Assembly: GCA_039640505.1 (NCBI GenBank)
Contig: CP046865.1
Span: 1,913,501-1,977,500 of the forward strand
Length of the DNA: 64,000 nucleotides
Reading direction: 5' to 3'
DNA from: Rhodobacteraceae bacterium Araon29
GTDB taxonomy: Bacteria; Pseudomonadota; Alphaproteobacteria; Rhodobacterales; Rhodobacteraceae
Under the pieces are notes generated by a model. It saw only the letters and a program-made list of their open reading frames with translations. It made no database searches and was not told the origin of the DNA. Position numbers and translations under genes: made by a program. Below are positions 48,775-58,348 of the stretch, piece by piece (position 1 is the stretch's first letter; each line of letters opens with the position of its first letter).

Positions 48775-50076
48775 ATGATTCCACGTTATTCTCGCCCCGA
48801 TATGGTTCAGATTTGGTCACCAGAAACAAAGTTTCGTATCTGGTACGAAATCGAAGCGCATGCCTGTGACGCGATGGCAGATTTGGGCGTAATACCAAAA
48901 GAAAATGCTGAAGCAGTTTGGAAGGCAAATGAGGTTGAGTTTGATGTTGTCAGAATTGACGAAATTGAAGCTGTCACAAAGCATGATGTTATCGCATTCC
49001 TGACGCATTTGGCAGAGCATATTGGCTCAGAAGAAGCGCGTTTTGTGCATCAGGGCATGACAAGCTCAGATGTGTTAGACACCTGTTTTAACGTGCAACT
49101 TGTTCGAGCCGCTGACATATTGATAGCAGATGTAGATACACTTCTGGCAGCGCTTAAAAGACGTGCATTTGAGCACAAAGATACTGTTCGTATTGGACGC
49201 AGTCATGGCATACATGCCGAACCAACCACACTCGGGCTTACCTTTGCGCGCTTCTACGCGGAAATGGATCGAAATAGGCAGCGATTGGTGGCTGCACGCA
49301 GTGAGATCGCGACCGGTGCCATTTCGGGCGCAGTTGGAACATTTGCCAATGTTGATCCAAAAGTTGAAGATCATGTTTGTGCAAAACTGGGTCTTACACC
49401 TGAGCCCATTAGCACCCAGGTCATTCCTCGTGATCGTCATGCCGCGTTCTTTGCTGCTTTAGGCGTGGTTGCAAGTAGCCTTGAAAATATCGCGACTGAA
49501 ATTCGTCATATGCAACGGACAGAAGTTCTCGAAGCAGAAGAGTTCTTTTCAAAAGGCCAAAAGGGCAGTTCGGCGATGCCCCACAAACGAAATCCCGTTT
49601 TAACCGAAAATTTAACAGGCTTGGCCAGATTAGTGCGTATGGCGGTTGTGCCGGCGCTTGAAAATGTTGCGCTTTGGCATGAACGCGATATTTCCCACAG
49701 CTCGGTTGAACGCAATATTGGACCGGATGCAACAATTACACTTGATTTTGCTCTGGCTCGGATGACCCAAGTCATCGAAAAACTTGTGGTTTATCCCGAA
49801 AATATGTTGAAAAATTTACATAAATTTAAAGGGCTGGTAATGAGCCAACGCGTCTTATTAGCTCTTACGCAATCGGGGTTAAGCCGCGAAGATTCTTATC
49901 GTCTTGTCCAGCGCAATGCAATGAAGGTTTGGGAACAGGATAAAGATTTCAAAACTGAACTATTAGGGGACATGGAAGTAACTGCTGCCTTAAGCGCCGA
50001 GGAAATCGAAGAAAAATTCGATCTTGGATATCATACAAAGCATGTAGATACTATTTTTTCTCGGGTCTTTGACTGA
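48775..50076 (+). CDS. purB: Adenylosuccinate lyase
   Basis: A 433-residue fumarase-superfamily enzyme acting twice in purine synthesis: SAICAR to AICAR and adenylosuccinate to AMP. The superfamily signature GSSAMPHKRNPV (starting about residue 264) holds the catalytic Ser loop; the catalytic His regions QGMTSSDVLDT and GRSHGIHAEPTTLG are intact. Length is typical. The ribosome-binding site is weak (AAAAGCAAG). It follows dddP by 142 bases and is probably transcribed separately. Confidence 0.96.
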   Translation: MIPRYSRPDMVQIWSPETKFRIWYEIEAHACDAMADLGVIPKENAEAVWKANEVEFDVVRIDEIEAVTKHDVIAFLTHLAEHIGSEEARFVHQGMTSSDVLDTCFNVQLVRAADILIADVDTLLAALKRRAFEHKDTVRIGRSHGIHAEPTTLGLTFARFYAEMDRNRQRLVAARSEIATGAISGAVGTFANVDPKVEDHVCAKLGLTPEPISTQVIPRDRHAAFFAALGVVASSLENIATEIRHMQRTEVLEAEEFFSKGQKGSSAMPHKRNPVLTENLTGLARLVRMAVVPALENVALWHERDISHSSVERNIGPDATITLDFALARMTQVIEKLVVYPENMLKNLHKFKGLVMSQRVLLALTQSGLSREDSYRLVQRNAMKVWEQDKDFKTELLGDMEVTAALSAEEIEEKFDLGYHTKHVDTIFSRVFD

Positions 50077-50272
50077 ACCCACAAAGCTTGAAAAATAACA
50101 TTAGGTTTAGGATTCTTTTCATAATTTGTTTACGCGGTGCGTATTTGTGCACTTTGGAACAACACAAATAATTGTGCTATTTATCGAAAGAGCAAATTAA
50201 AAGACAAAGCTTCAGACTTCTTTCATCCTTGCGTGATTTCTATGACCAATTAGAACTCACAAAGGGAAAACA

Positions 50273-51325
50273 ATGCCTGAGGAGCAGTACAATCAAAAGT
50301 TAGAAAACCTTCCGCCTGTAGGCTCGGCTTACCCACCAGTTATAGAAATTAACCATCGACAAAAAGCAGCAATTGTCGTGAGTTTATTGCTTCAAAATGG
50401 CGCCGATATGCCCTTATCTCAATTGCCTGGTGACTTACAAACTGATTTGACGCACCAAATGGCGCAGCTTCGTCTAGTGGATCAAAAAACATTGAAAGCT
50501 GTTATTGATGAGTTCACGCGTGAACTCAATTCAATTGGGCTCAGTGCAAGTGGAGGGCTTGAACGCACATTAACTTTGTTAGAGGGAAAAATATCTAAAT
50601 CGACCATAAACCAGCTTCGAAAAGATGCTGGTGTGCAACTTGTTGCAAATCCTTGGGCGCGTATAAAAGCTCTGAAAACATCAGACCTATTACCTTTTGT
50701 TCAAAATGAATCCGTTGAAGTATCAGCAGTGATTATGTCCAAGCTCGATGTACAAAAAGCAGCTGAGATATTATCCCAGTTACCTGGTGATCAAGCCCGT
50801 AGCATCAGCTATGCCATATCAATGACCGACAATGTGACACCTGCCAGCATGGATCGCATCGGTCAAAGTCTAATTGCTCAAATGGATAATCAGCCAGAAC
50901 GCGTTTTTGAAAAATCGCCTGCCGAAAGAATTGGCATGATTTTAACCGTGACCTCACAAAAAATAAGAGAGGAAGTTTTATCTGGGCTTGGAAAAACAAA
51001 TCAAGCGTTTGCAGACATGGTTCGACAATCTGTATTTACATTTGACGACATATCCGAACGCTTATCGGCAAAAGACATCCCCCAAATCATTAGAAGTATT
51101 GACCATGAGGATTTGGTTAAAGGGCTTTCACATGCAAAAACCCAAAATTCATCTGATACTGTTGACTTTATTATTTCAAGCCTGCCCAAAAGATTAGGCG
51201 AAACTCTTTTAGAAGATATTGAAAGCCTAAGCGCAATCGCGCCAAAAGATGGTGAACAGGCAATAAATAGGCTTATTGGTTCTTTGCAATCAATGCTCGC
51301 AAAAGGCGAACTTTTTTTAAACTAA
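50273..51325 (+). CDS. fliG: FliG-like flagellar motor switch protein, unlinked to other flagellar genes
   Basis: A 350-residue protein with the FliG layout: N-terminal domain (about 25-110, RQKAAIVVSLLLQNGADMPL), middle domain (about 130-225, VIMSKLDVQKAAEILSQLPGD) and C-terminal torque domain (about 240-345, FTFDDISERLSAKDIPQIIR). The charged pair that contacts the stator is seen as LLEDIES and the lone basic Lys in IAPKDGE. Sequence is divergent, more so than typical orthologues. FliG links the MS ring to the C ring. No other flagellar gene lies within the window, so it may be the genome's only copy placed apart, or a second, specialised copy. AAAGGGAAAACA precedes the ATG. Confidence 0.82.
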   Translation: MPEEQYNQKLENLPPVGSAYPPVIEINHRQKAAIVVSLLLQNGADMPLSQLPGDLQTDLTHQMAQLRLVDQKTLKAVIDEFTRELNSIGLSASGGLERTLTLLEGKISKSTINQLRKDAGVQLVANPWARIKALKTSDLLPFVQNESVEVSAVIMSKLDVQKAAEILSQLPGDQARSISYAISMTDNVTPASMDRIGQSLIAQMDNQPERVFEKSPAERIGMILTVTSQKIREEVLSGLGKTNQAFADMVRQSVFTFDDISERLSAKDIPQIIRSIDHEDLVKGLSHAKTQNSSDTVDFIISSLPKRLGETLLEDIESLSAIAPKDGEQAINRLIGSLQSMLAKGELFLN

Positions 51326-51388
51326 ATTTGCCTGAAGTCGTTGCAAGGGGATATTTTTAAAAACAGGTGTCATTTAAACTTAGTATAT

Positions 51389-52129
51389 TCAACGTAGAAT
51401 AGATGCCGCGACGACCTTACCCTGCCCGACCAACTGAACGATCACTGCAACATTCTGATCCGGCTTGGATAAAATGGTTTTATGCCAAGGCTCTTGAGCA
51501 TCCCATTGACCAAGGTTTTTTACTTTCGTTACAATATTTGAGTAATTCATAACACGGCCCGAATTTTCACCTCTTTCGATTTTAACCCGTGCTTCTGGGA
51601 TGAAATATATGGCAAGGATATCTGCCCTAAAGGCCTCAGCTGACTCTGCTGCATTAACTTTAACCTGAACTTGATCGCCCGCAGATTTAAACGCGATTTC
51701 AAAAAACTGTTTTCTTTGAAGGGACTTGGAAATTTCGCGCTTGAGTTTATTGGGTTTGGATCCAGCAATAGCTGTTTGTCCATTAATCATGAATTGTGGA
51801 GTGTAAACCGCTGTTTGGGATGCCAGACGGGCATATATCTTTTGCCTTTGGGAAAAACTGGGGTCTGCAAAACTGTCTTTCCAGCCAATATAATCCCAAT
51901 AATCAACATGAAACGCTAACGCCACCACATTAGGATTGTTAGATAAACCCGTTAGAATTATATCTGCCGGGGGGCAGGAAGAGCATCCTTGTGACGTAAA
52001 TAGCTCTACCAACACCGGGGCACGCTCATCAGCGGGTACGTGGGAAGCCCAAAATGCAATTATGAAACCAACAACAATTTTTTGAATTGTAAACAATAGA
52101 GATGCCCCAAAGTAATCTACGATACGCAT
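51389..52129 (-). CDS. DUF1223 thioredoxin-like exported protein
   Basis: A 246-residue protein with an N-terminal hydrophobic segment (about 18-30) that should export or anchor it, followed by a thioredoxin-like fold. The redox motif is CSSC in ELFTSQGCSSCPPAD; AFHVDYWDYIGWKD and TPQFMINGQTAIAGS are further family segments. Members are common in alphaproteobacteria and sit next to acnA as here; their partners are unknown. It diverges from acnA over about 175 bases and is convergent with fliG. The ccm genes lie beyond acnA, which suits a thiol-redox role but does not prove it. Confidence 0.85.
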   Translation of the reverse strand: MRIVDYFGASLLFTIQKIVVGFIIAFWASHVPADERAPVLVELFTSQGCSSCPPADIILTGLSNNPNVVALAFHVDYWDYIGWKDSFADPSFSQRQKIYARLASQTAVYTPQFMINGQTAIAGSKPNKLKREISKSLQRKQFFEIAFKSAGDQVQVKVNAAESAEAFRADILAIYFIPEARVKIERGENSGRVMNYSNIVTKVKNLGQWDAQEPWHKTILSKPDQNVAVIVQLVGQGKVVAASILR

Positions 52130-52305
52130 GAGTTACGCTAATCTGCTGCAGATGACCAATCAATGATTTGCTACTTAGATCACAAAATTGTGCAACCAAT
52201 TATACACCATTGCATACCATCAATTTCAAGCCCTTGAACATATCAGCTAGTTGCGTCAAAAGCGCACCAGCGAAACCCTTACACAAAATCCAAAGGGAGG
52301 CCAAT

Positions 52306-54993
52306 ATGCCCATCTCAGTCGGTAAAGACACTGCAAAAACCCGAAAAAATCTAACAGTCGATGGCGAAACAATCGCCTATTATTCAATCCCTGCAGCAAC
52401 AGTTGCTGGACTTGGGGATTTTTCGAAATTGCCAGCCGCCTTAAAGGTGGTGTTGGAAAACATGCTTCGCTTCGAAGATGGCAAAACTGTCACGACAGAT
52501 GACATTCGCGCATTTGCGGATTGGGGTGAAAAAGGTGGGAAAAATCCGCGTGAGATTGCCTACCGGCCGGCTCGAGTTCTAATGCAAGATTTCACTGGCG
52601 TTCCGGCGGTTGTTGATCTGGCGGCGATGCGAGATGGGATTGTGTCACTGGGCGGCGATGCGCAAAAAATCAACCCCCTTAATCCAGTAGATTTAGTCAT
52701 CGATCACTCTGTTATGATTGATGCATTTGGAACCCCACGGGCTTTTCAGACCAATGTTGACCGCGAATATGAACGTAATATGGAGCGCTATACATTCCTT
52801 AAGTGGGGCCAAAACGCGTTTAATAACTTTCGCGTTGTGCCCCCAGGAACAGGAATATGCCATCAGGTTAATTTAGAATATCTAGCCCAAACCGTTTGGA
52901 CCGACAAAGACCAATTTGGCGAAAATGTCGCCTACCCAGATACTCTGGTTGGAACCGACAGCCATACAACAATGGTTAATGGGATGGCGGTTCTGGGCTG
53001 GGGTGTTGGAGGTATTGAGGCAGAAGCTGCGATGCTTGGTCAACCGATTTCCATGCTTATCCCTGAGGTCATTGGCTTTGAATTGACCGGAGAAATGACC
53101 GAAGGCACCACGGGAACCGATCTGGTTTTAAAAGTGGTTGAAATGTTGCGCCAAAAAGGAGTTGTTGGAAAGTTTGTCGAGTTTTTTGGGGCAGGCTTGG
53201 ATAATTTACCGTTAGCAGATCGCGCCACCATCGCAAATATGGCCCCCGAATATGGCGCCACATGTGGATTTTTCCCTATCGACAATGAAACCCTTCGCTA
53301 CCTTCGCAACTCAGGACGTGAGGAAAGCCGCATAAGTTTAGTTGAGGCCTATGCAAAAGAAAACGGCTTTTGGCGGGATGAAGATTACGCGCCAGTCTAT
53401 ACGGATACATTACACCTGGACATGGGCACCATCGTACCCGCTATTTCCGGACCAAAGCGCCCACAGGACTATGTCGCGCTTGATATGGCCAAACATGCTT
53501 TTCGCAATGAAATGCAAAACACCTTTGACAGGCCAATGGACAAAGAGGTTGCTGTTGAGGGCGAAGATTACACCCTAAGCTCTGGCAAAGTAGTCATTGC
53601 TTCGATCACATCTTGCACCAATACATCGAACCCCTATGTGATGATTGGTGCAGGTTTGGTGGCGCGAAAAGCAGCGGCTTTGGGGTTGACAAGAAAACCG
53701 TGGGTCAAGACCTCGCTTGCGCCCGGATCACAGGTTGTAAGCGCCTATCTTGAAGCTGCAGATTTACAAAAAGACCTTGATAAAATTGGATTTAATCTTG
53801 TCGGCTATGGGTGCACGACGTGCATAGGTAATTCGGGACCCATTCAAGCAGAGCTTAGCAAAGCTATCGCGGATGGCGATTTGGTCGCAACATCAGTGCT
53901 GTCTGGAAACCGCAATTTTGAAGGCAGAATATCGCCTGATGTCCGCGCCAACTACCTTGCCTCACCGCCTTTGGTGGTGGCTTATGCTTTGGCAGGAACC
54001 ATGGATATAAATTTAACCACCGATCCACTGGGGCAGGATTCCCAAGGCAATGATGTCTATCTCAAGGACATTTGGCCGTCGAACCAAGAAATAGCCGAAC
54101 TTGTTGAACAAACCGTTACCCGCGCGTCCTTTCAATCAAAATACGCAGACGTTTTTAAGGGTGACGGAAAATGGCAAGCGGTTGAAACCACTGATAGTCA
54201 AACCTACGACTGGCCTGCGACCTCCACATATGTTCAAAACCCACCTTATTTTCAAGGTATGGATAAAGAGCCAGGAACCATCAGCAACATCAAAAATGCG
54301 CGGGTGCTTGCCCTTCTTGGCGATATGATCACCACCGACCATATTAGTCCAGCAGGCTCGTTTAAAGACACTACACCCGCGGGCCAGTATTTGGTTGAAC
54401 GGCAGGTTCCGGTGCGTGAATTTAACAGCTACGGCTCGCGTCGGGGCAACCACGAAGTCATGATGCGGGGCACCTTTGCAAATATTCGCATTAAAAATGA
54501 AATGCTGGAGGGCACAGAAGGCGGCTATACCAAAGGCCCTGACGGAAACCAAACTTCTATATTTGAAGCAGCCATGGACTATCAAGAAAATGGCATCCCT
54601 CTTGTGATCTTTGGCGGCGAGCAATACGGCGCCGGTTCTAGCCGTGATTGGGCTGCCAAAGGAACAGCTCTTTTAGGCGTTAAGGCTGTGATTTCAGAAA
54701 GTTTTGAACGCATTCACCGTTCGAATTTAGTTGGAATGGGCGTTATACCGTTTGAATTCACTAATGGTGAAAACCGCAAAAGCCTTGGTTTAACAGGCGA
54801 TGAATTGGTTAGCATCAACGGATTGGATAGTATCCAACCCCTGCAAGAAGTTTCCTGTGACATCACCAAGCCAGATGGTGAAGTTTTGTCCATTAAGTTG
54901 AAATGCCGGATCGATACTGCCATTGAAATCGAATATATCGAACACGGCGGCGTTCTGCATTATGTGCTCCGTAATCTGGCGAAAGCGTCCTAA
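52306..54993 (+). CDS. acnA: Aconitate hydratase A
   Basis: An 895-residue TCA-cycle enzyme interconverting citrate and isocitrate. The three [4Fe-4S] Cys ligands are in ITSCTNTSNP and GYGCTTCIGNSGP, and the swivel domain (about 690-860) has QYGAGSSRDWAAKG with the substrate-binding Ser/Arg. The start at 52306 has GGGAGG five bases upstream and the family N-terminus; 46 upstream in-frame codons are non-conserved. Length is that of AcnA. A terminator follows. Confidence 0.97.
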   Translation: MPISVGKDTAKTRKNLTVDGETIAYYSIPAATVAGLGDFSKLPAALKVVLENMLRFEDGKTVTTDDIRAFADWGEKGGKNPREIAYRPARVLMQDFTGVPAVVDLAAMRDGIVSLGGDAQKINPLNPVDLVIDHSVMIDAFGTPRAFQTNVDREYERNMERYTFLKWGQNAFNNFRVVPPGTGICHQVNLEYLAQTVWTDKDQFGENVAYPDTLVGTDSHTTMVNGMAVLGWGVGGIEAEAAMLGQPISMLIPEVIGFELTGEMTEGTTGTDLVLKVVEMLRQKGVVGKFVEFFGAGLDNLPLADRATIANMAPEYGATCGFFPIDNETLRYLRNSGREESRISLVEAYAKENGFWRDEDYAPVYTDTLHLDMGTIVPAISGPKRPQDYVALDMAKHAFRNEMQNTFDRPMDKEVAVEGEDYTLSSGKVVIASITSCTNTSNPYVMIGAGLVARKAAALGLTRKPWVKTSLAPGSQVVSAYLEAADLQKDLDKIGFNLVGYGCTTCIGNSGPIQAELSKAIADGDLVATSVLSGNRNFEGRISPDVRANYLASPPLVVAYALAGTMDINLTTDPLGQDSQGNDVYLKDIWPSNQEIAELVEQTVTRASFQSKYADVFKGDGKWQAVETTDSQTYDWPATSTYVQNPPYFQGMDKEPGTISNIKNARVLALLGDMITTDHISPAGSFKDTTPAGQYLVERQVPVREFNSYGSRRGNHEVMMRGTFANIRIKNEMLEGTEGGYTKGPDGNQTSIFEAAMDYQENGIPLVIFGGEQYGAGSSRDWAAKGTALLGVKAVISESFERIHRSNLVGMGVIPFEFTNGENRKSLGLTGDELVSINGLDSIQPLQEVSCDITKPDGEVLSIKLKCRIDTAIEIEYIEHGGVLHYVLRNLAKAS

Positions 54994-55019
54994 GATTATC
55001 AGCAGTCATGTTATGGAAA

Positions 55020-55044
55020 AGCGGCCTTTTCAGGTCGCTTTTTT
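55020..55044 (+). terminator. Terminator between acnA and ccmG (probably both directions)
   Basis: AGCGGCC (55020-55026) and GGTCGCT (55033-55039) pair with one G-U around a six-base loop and are followed by six T on the plus strand. On the minus strand a shorter T4 follows, so it may also end the ccm message. Confidence 0.85.
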
Positions 55045-55095
55045 ATTTTAAATTTACCTGTCGATGACTGTTTTACAAACCAAACCAAAATTAGT

Positions 55096-55638
55096 TTAGT
55101 TTTCTCTCAACGCGGCCTTTAAATTAGGTAAAAATCGATTTTCATAGTCTGCTCCAATCAATGGACCAGCAAATCGAAACACCACTTTTCCTGTGCGGTC
55201 TATTATGAACGTCTCGGGCGGTGCAGTTACGCCCCAATCGATCGCCGTCCTTCCCTTGGGATCAAAGGCAATTGAAATAAAGGGGTTTTCCGAAGACCGT
55301 AAATAGGCAGCTGCATCATCAGAATCATCTTTTAGATTGATCCCAATAATGGGCAAACCAGAGGCAGCCAATTCTAGGAGCTTGGGATGCTCTGCACGAC
55401 ACGGCGGGCACCAGCTAGCCCAAAAATTTACTAAGGACACTTCGCCCAAACGAAGGTCTTCTGACGTAACTGCAGGGTATCCTGCCAGTGACATCTCAGT
55501 TATTTGAGGCGCTGCCGATCCAATTAAAGTCGAGCGCAACTCGTCCGATCCCGATCCTTTCATGCCTACGAAAAACAACAGAGCCAAAATAGCAAAGATG
55601 AGCAGTGGCGCGATCGCCATTGGCGAAACTTTAGCCAT
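55096..55638 (-). CDS. ccmG: Thiol:disulfide interchange protein CcmG/DsbE
   Basis: A 180-residue membrane-anchored periplasmic thioredoxin that keeps apocytochrome c thiols reduced for heme attachment. One N-terminal helix (PLLIFAILALLFFVG) precedes the thioredoxin domain with VNFWASWCPPCRAEHP, the CPPC active site. The start at 55638 overlaps the end of ccmD by eight bases; an upstream extension is in ccmD's own region and is rejected. Last gene of the ccmABCDG run. Confidence 0.94.
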   Translation of the reverse strand: MAKVSPMAIAPLLIFAILALLFFVGMKGSGSDELRSTLIGSAAPQITEMSLAGYPAVTSEDLRLGEVSLVNFWASWCPPCRAEHPKLLELAASGLPIIGINLKDDSDDAAAYLRSSENPFISIAFDPKGRTAIDWGVTAPPETFIIDRTGKVVFRFAGPLIGADYENRFLPNLKAALREN

Positions 55639-55783
55639 CCTTTGGTGTCTCTTGGGCAGCCAAAGTAGCTTTTGCCAGTGCGCTTCGCCGTAAAACATAG
55701 ATAACCAGTGCACCTAAAATAAGCGCTGTGGCGCCGTAGGCACTTAAAACCGAAAGCGCATATTTCCCCAACTCAGGCATCAT
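55631..55783 (-). CDS. ccmD: Heme exporter protein CcmD
   Basis: A 50-residue single-span protein: MMPELGKYALSVLSAYG, a hydrophobic helix to about residue 30, then RRSALAKA and a polar tail. CcmD releases the heme chaperone CcmE from the CcmABC complex. The gene overlaps ccmC by four bases (ATGA) and ccmG by eight, exactly the place expected in a ccmABCDG operon. Position and size make the call safe although the sequence is short. Confidence 0.9.
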   Translation of the reverse strand: MMPELGKYALSVLSAYGATALILGALVIYVLRRSALAKATLAAQETPKDG

Positions 55784-56511
55784 TGTGCATTACCTCGAAG
55801 CGACAGCGCCCGTGCCCGCCGCAATTGAATTTCAGACCGTGTACCAAGCAAGACAAGCGCAAAAAACAGCAGAACAAAACCCGCAATCGAAAATAACAGG
55901 GGTTGATAGAAAACATCCGCAACATTTTCCTCCTTATCCAACGACAAAGACGCCCCCTGATGTAATCCTTGGCTCCAAAAGTTCACTGCGTAGCGGCTTA
56001 AAACCGCAAAAACAGAACCGACAATACATAAAATTGAGGTCAAATCCGCAGCCGTATCCGGGTTGGCTATGCCGGCCCAAAGTGCCAAATAACCCAAATA
56101 GAATAGAAAGAGAATTAAAAATGAGGTTAAACGTGGGTCCCATACCCACCAAGTTCCCCACATGGGCTGGCCCCAAATTGCACCGGTGACGAGCGCAATC
56201 AGCGTCATAGCCACACCAACCGGTGCGGCAGCCTTGGCGGCCAATGCGCTGACATGATGGCGGCGGATTAGCCAAACCAGCGAGGCAACCAACATCATGA
56301 ACCACGCATTAATAGCCATTAATGCCGAGGGCACATGAAGATATATAATTTTAACTGTTGACCCCATGCGGTAATCATCAGGCGTAAAAAAGTACCCCCA
56401 TACCAAACCGATAAAAAGACACACAAGGCCGATACCCCAGGCCCAAGGCAAAATCTTGCCAGAAAGCCCAAGAAATTTAACCGGGTTTGCATATTCCCAC
56501 AGCGACATCAT
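55780..56511 (-). CDS. ccmC: Heme ABC transporter permease CcmC
   Basis: A 243-residue inner-membrane protein with six helices that delivers heme to CcmE. The tryptophan-rich WWD-type loop WGTWWVWDPRLTSF and the flanking His (YLHVPSALMA; the second His later) that bind heme are present. It lies 37 bases after ccmB and overlaps ccmD by four bases. Length is normal. Confidence 0.95.
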   Translation of the reverse strand: MMSLWEYANPVKFLGLSGKILPWAWGIGLVCLFIGLVWGYFFTPDDYRMGSTVKIIYLHVPSALMAINAWFMMLVASLVWLIRRHHVSALAAKAAAPVGVAMTLIALVTGAIWGQPMWGTWWVWDPRLTSFLILFLFYLGYLALWAGIANPDTAADLTSILCIVGSVFAVLSRYAVNFWSQGLHQGASLSLDKEENVADVFYQPLLFSIAGFVLLFFALVLLGTRSEIQLRRARALSLRGNAQ

Positions 56512-56548
56512 TTACCCTAAATATTTATTCATACTGTCAAAACAAGCC

Positions 56549-57205
56549 TTATCTGAGGTTGATACGCAACACAGCCGAAGAAGCAAAGGGCAAAACCGCC
56601 ACTGTGCCAAAACTGATCCCAGCCAAAAGCAAAAGCGGTGTTTGCACAGCAGAGCCCTCGATCCCGCGCTGAGCAACCTCAGCCCCGAAAATCAATGTTG
56701 GTATGTACAGCGGCAGCACCAAAACCGATAAGAGCAGGCCACCGCGCTTCAGTCCCAAGGTCAGAGCTGCTCCAAAGGTTCCTATTAAACTAAGCGCTGG
56801 GCTGCCCAGTAAAAGCGAAATGGCGAGCCAGAAATAGCCGTTGTCTGGCAGACCAAGCAGAACTGCAAGCAAAGGCGCGACAACAACAAGTGGCAGGCTT
56901 GTAGTGATCCAATGGGCAAGTGCTTTTGTCATGATGACCGCCTCCAATGGCAAGGGCGCTGTCGCCAAAAGATCTAAGGTCCCGTCTTCGTGATCGAGAG
57001 CAAAAATACGATCAAGTGATAAGAGGCATGCCAGAAGTGCCCCAAGCCACAGAACACCAGATGCGATTTTGGACAAAACAGCCATTTCCGGCCCAACACC
57101 CAAGGGCACAAGCACAATGACAATCAGAAAAAAGACAAGCGCCAACCCAAAGCCGCCCCCTGCGCGGATTGCCAACTTCAAATCACGAACCAAAAGAGCG
57201 TTCAT
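56549..57205 (-). CDS. ccmB: Heme exporter protein CcmB
   Basis: A 218-residue inner-membrane protein with six helices, the permease of the CcmAB ABC unit in cytochrome c maturation. Typical segments are RIFALDHEDGTLDLL and PLPLEAVIMTKALAHW. Its ATG overlaps the ccmA stop by four bases. Length fits the family. Confidence 0.95.
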   Translation of the reverse strand: MNALLVRDLKLAIRAGGGFGLALVFFLIVIVLVPLGVGPEMAVLSKIASGVLWLGALLACLLSLDRIFALDHEDGTLDLLATAPLPLEAVIMTKALAHWITTSLPLVVVAPLLAVLLGLPDNGYFWLAISLLLGSPALSLIGTFGAALTLGLKRGGLLLSVLVLPLYIPTLIFGAEVAQRGIEGSAVQTPLLLLAGISFGTVAVLPFASSAVLRINLR

Positions 57206-57822
57206 AAAAAAGCCTCTTCACTGGCTGATAAACCTGTTTTGGTGGCCGCAAATTTACCAAGATCTATTGTGACTTCTTGCCCCTTTAAATCCAGCGCAGA
57301 GTGCGTGGCGATAATTGTAGATCCGCCTGCCCCAAGGTGCTCGTTTAAAACTCTGGTCAATTGTTTTATCGAACCAAGATCAAGCGACACTGTTGGCTCA
57401 TCAAGTAGCCAAATGCTCCGCCCGGTGACCAGCAATCGTGCGAGACCGAGCCGCCGCTTTTGTCCTGCTGAAAGTGCCCCTGCCATTACATCGCGCAAAT
57501 GATAAAGCTCAAATGTTTCCAACGCAGTATCCACATTTGATCTGCCAAAAACTGCGCCCCAGAATTGCAAATTCTCGGCCACACTCAAAGCATGTTTGAT
57601 GCCGTCTAAATGTGCTGAATATACCACCCCGTTTTGCGGGACATCAACGTATCCTGAATTAGCGTCTTGCAAACCAGCGAGCGTTCGCAACAGACTAGTT
57701 TTGCCAATCCCGTTTTTTCCGGTAAGTACAATTGCCCGACCCGCCTGCAAATCAAAGGTCACGCCCTCAAGCAGGACACGTCCCCCGCGACTTACGGATA
57801 CATCACTTACTGACAGCAGCAT
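57202..57822 (-). CDS. ccmA: Heme exporter ATP-binding protein CcmA
   Basis: A 206-residue ATPase of the CcmABCD complex. Walker A is LTGKNGIGKTSLL, the signature is LSAGQKRRLGLARL and Walker B is IWLLDEPTVSLD. Signature Gly-Gly is Ala-Gly, common in CcmA. It powers release of holo-CcmE. It begins about 50 bases after the Mth938-like gene and overlaps ccmB. Confidence 0.95.
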   Translation of the reverse strand: MLLSVSDVSVSRGGRVLLEGVTFDLQAGRAIVLTGKNGIGKTSLLRTLAGLQDANSGYVDVPQNGVVYSAHLDGIKHALSVAENLQFWGAVFGRSNVDTALETFELYHLRDVMAGALSAGQKRRLGLARLLVTGRSIWLLDEPTVSLDLGSIKQLTRVLNEHLGAGGSTIIATHSALDLKGQEVTIDLGKFAATKTGLSASEEAFL

Positions 57823-57875
57823 AAAACAGGCTTAGCTCATTCTGTTAAAAGAAAAAAGGCGCAACTGTGTCTAGC

Positions 57876-58235
57876 TTAATCAACAGGTAAAAGCGCTGCG
57901 GCAATTCGACGACCTTCCGAGAGAAGAACATTGTAAGTGCGGCAAGCAGATGGGCTGTTCATGACCTCCACACCGATACCAGCGCCTTCAAGCTTGTTTG
58001 TTAATTCTGCAGGCAGCTGTGAAATTTCAGTTCCAGTTCCAATAAATAATACGTCAATCTGTTCGCCTAAAGCCAAAAGTGATTGATCATCAGAAAATCC
58101 GCGCCATTCTTTAACACCCGCAAGAGAAAGAATAACGCCACTTTGCCAGACATCACCGCCAATTCGAAAAAAACCCGGCCCGTATCCATCTACTGGTAGA
58201 GCGCTGCCAAAATTTACTTCTCGAAGCTGCATCAT
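57876..58235 (-). CDS. Mth938-like domain (DUF498) protein
   Basis: A 119-residue soluble protein of the Mth938/NDUFAF3-like fold, seen in YGPGFFRIGGDVWQSGVI, DVLFIGTGTE and the Cys-containing NSPSACRTYNVLLSEGRR. The mitochondrial relative helps assemble complex I; the bacterial role is unclear. It lies between secF and ccmA, all on one strand, a placement I recall as common in Rhodobacterales, which suggests a membrane-protein or respiratory-assembly link. Start at the first of two ATGs. Confidence 0.85.
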   Translation of the reverse strand: MMQLREVNFGSALPVDGYGPGFFRIGGDVWQSGVILSLAGVKEWRGFSDDQSLLALGEQIDVLFIGTGTEISQLPAELTNKLEGAGIGVEVMNSPSACRTYNVLLSEGRRIAAALLPVD

Positions 58236-58324
58236 TTGTTCCCAATACTAAGTTGACACAAAAACCTTTGGCGAAAACTTGGTTATTTTGCGTTATATAC
58301 AAAACGCTTTGAGCATGTCTAAAG

Positions 58325-58343
58325 GCCGCGCGCGTTGCGCGGC
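58325..58343 (-). promoter_or_regulatory. GC-rich hairpin between secF and the Mth938-like gene
   Basis: GCCGCGC (58325-58331) and GCGCGGC (58337-58343) form a 7-bp stem. On the minus strand CTTTAG follows, too short for a full terminator; partial termination or mRNA end protection would separate secF from the ccm part. Confidence 0.5.
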
Positions 58344-58348
58344 ATCCG

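Noticed and set aside
52168-52305. 46-codon extension of aconitase
   Set aside because: Not conserved in the family, and a strong GGGAGG precedes the ATG at 52306.
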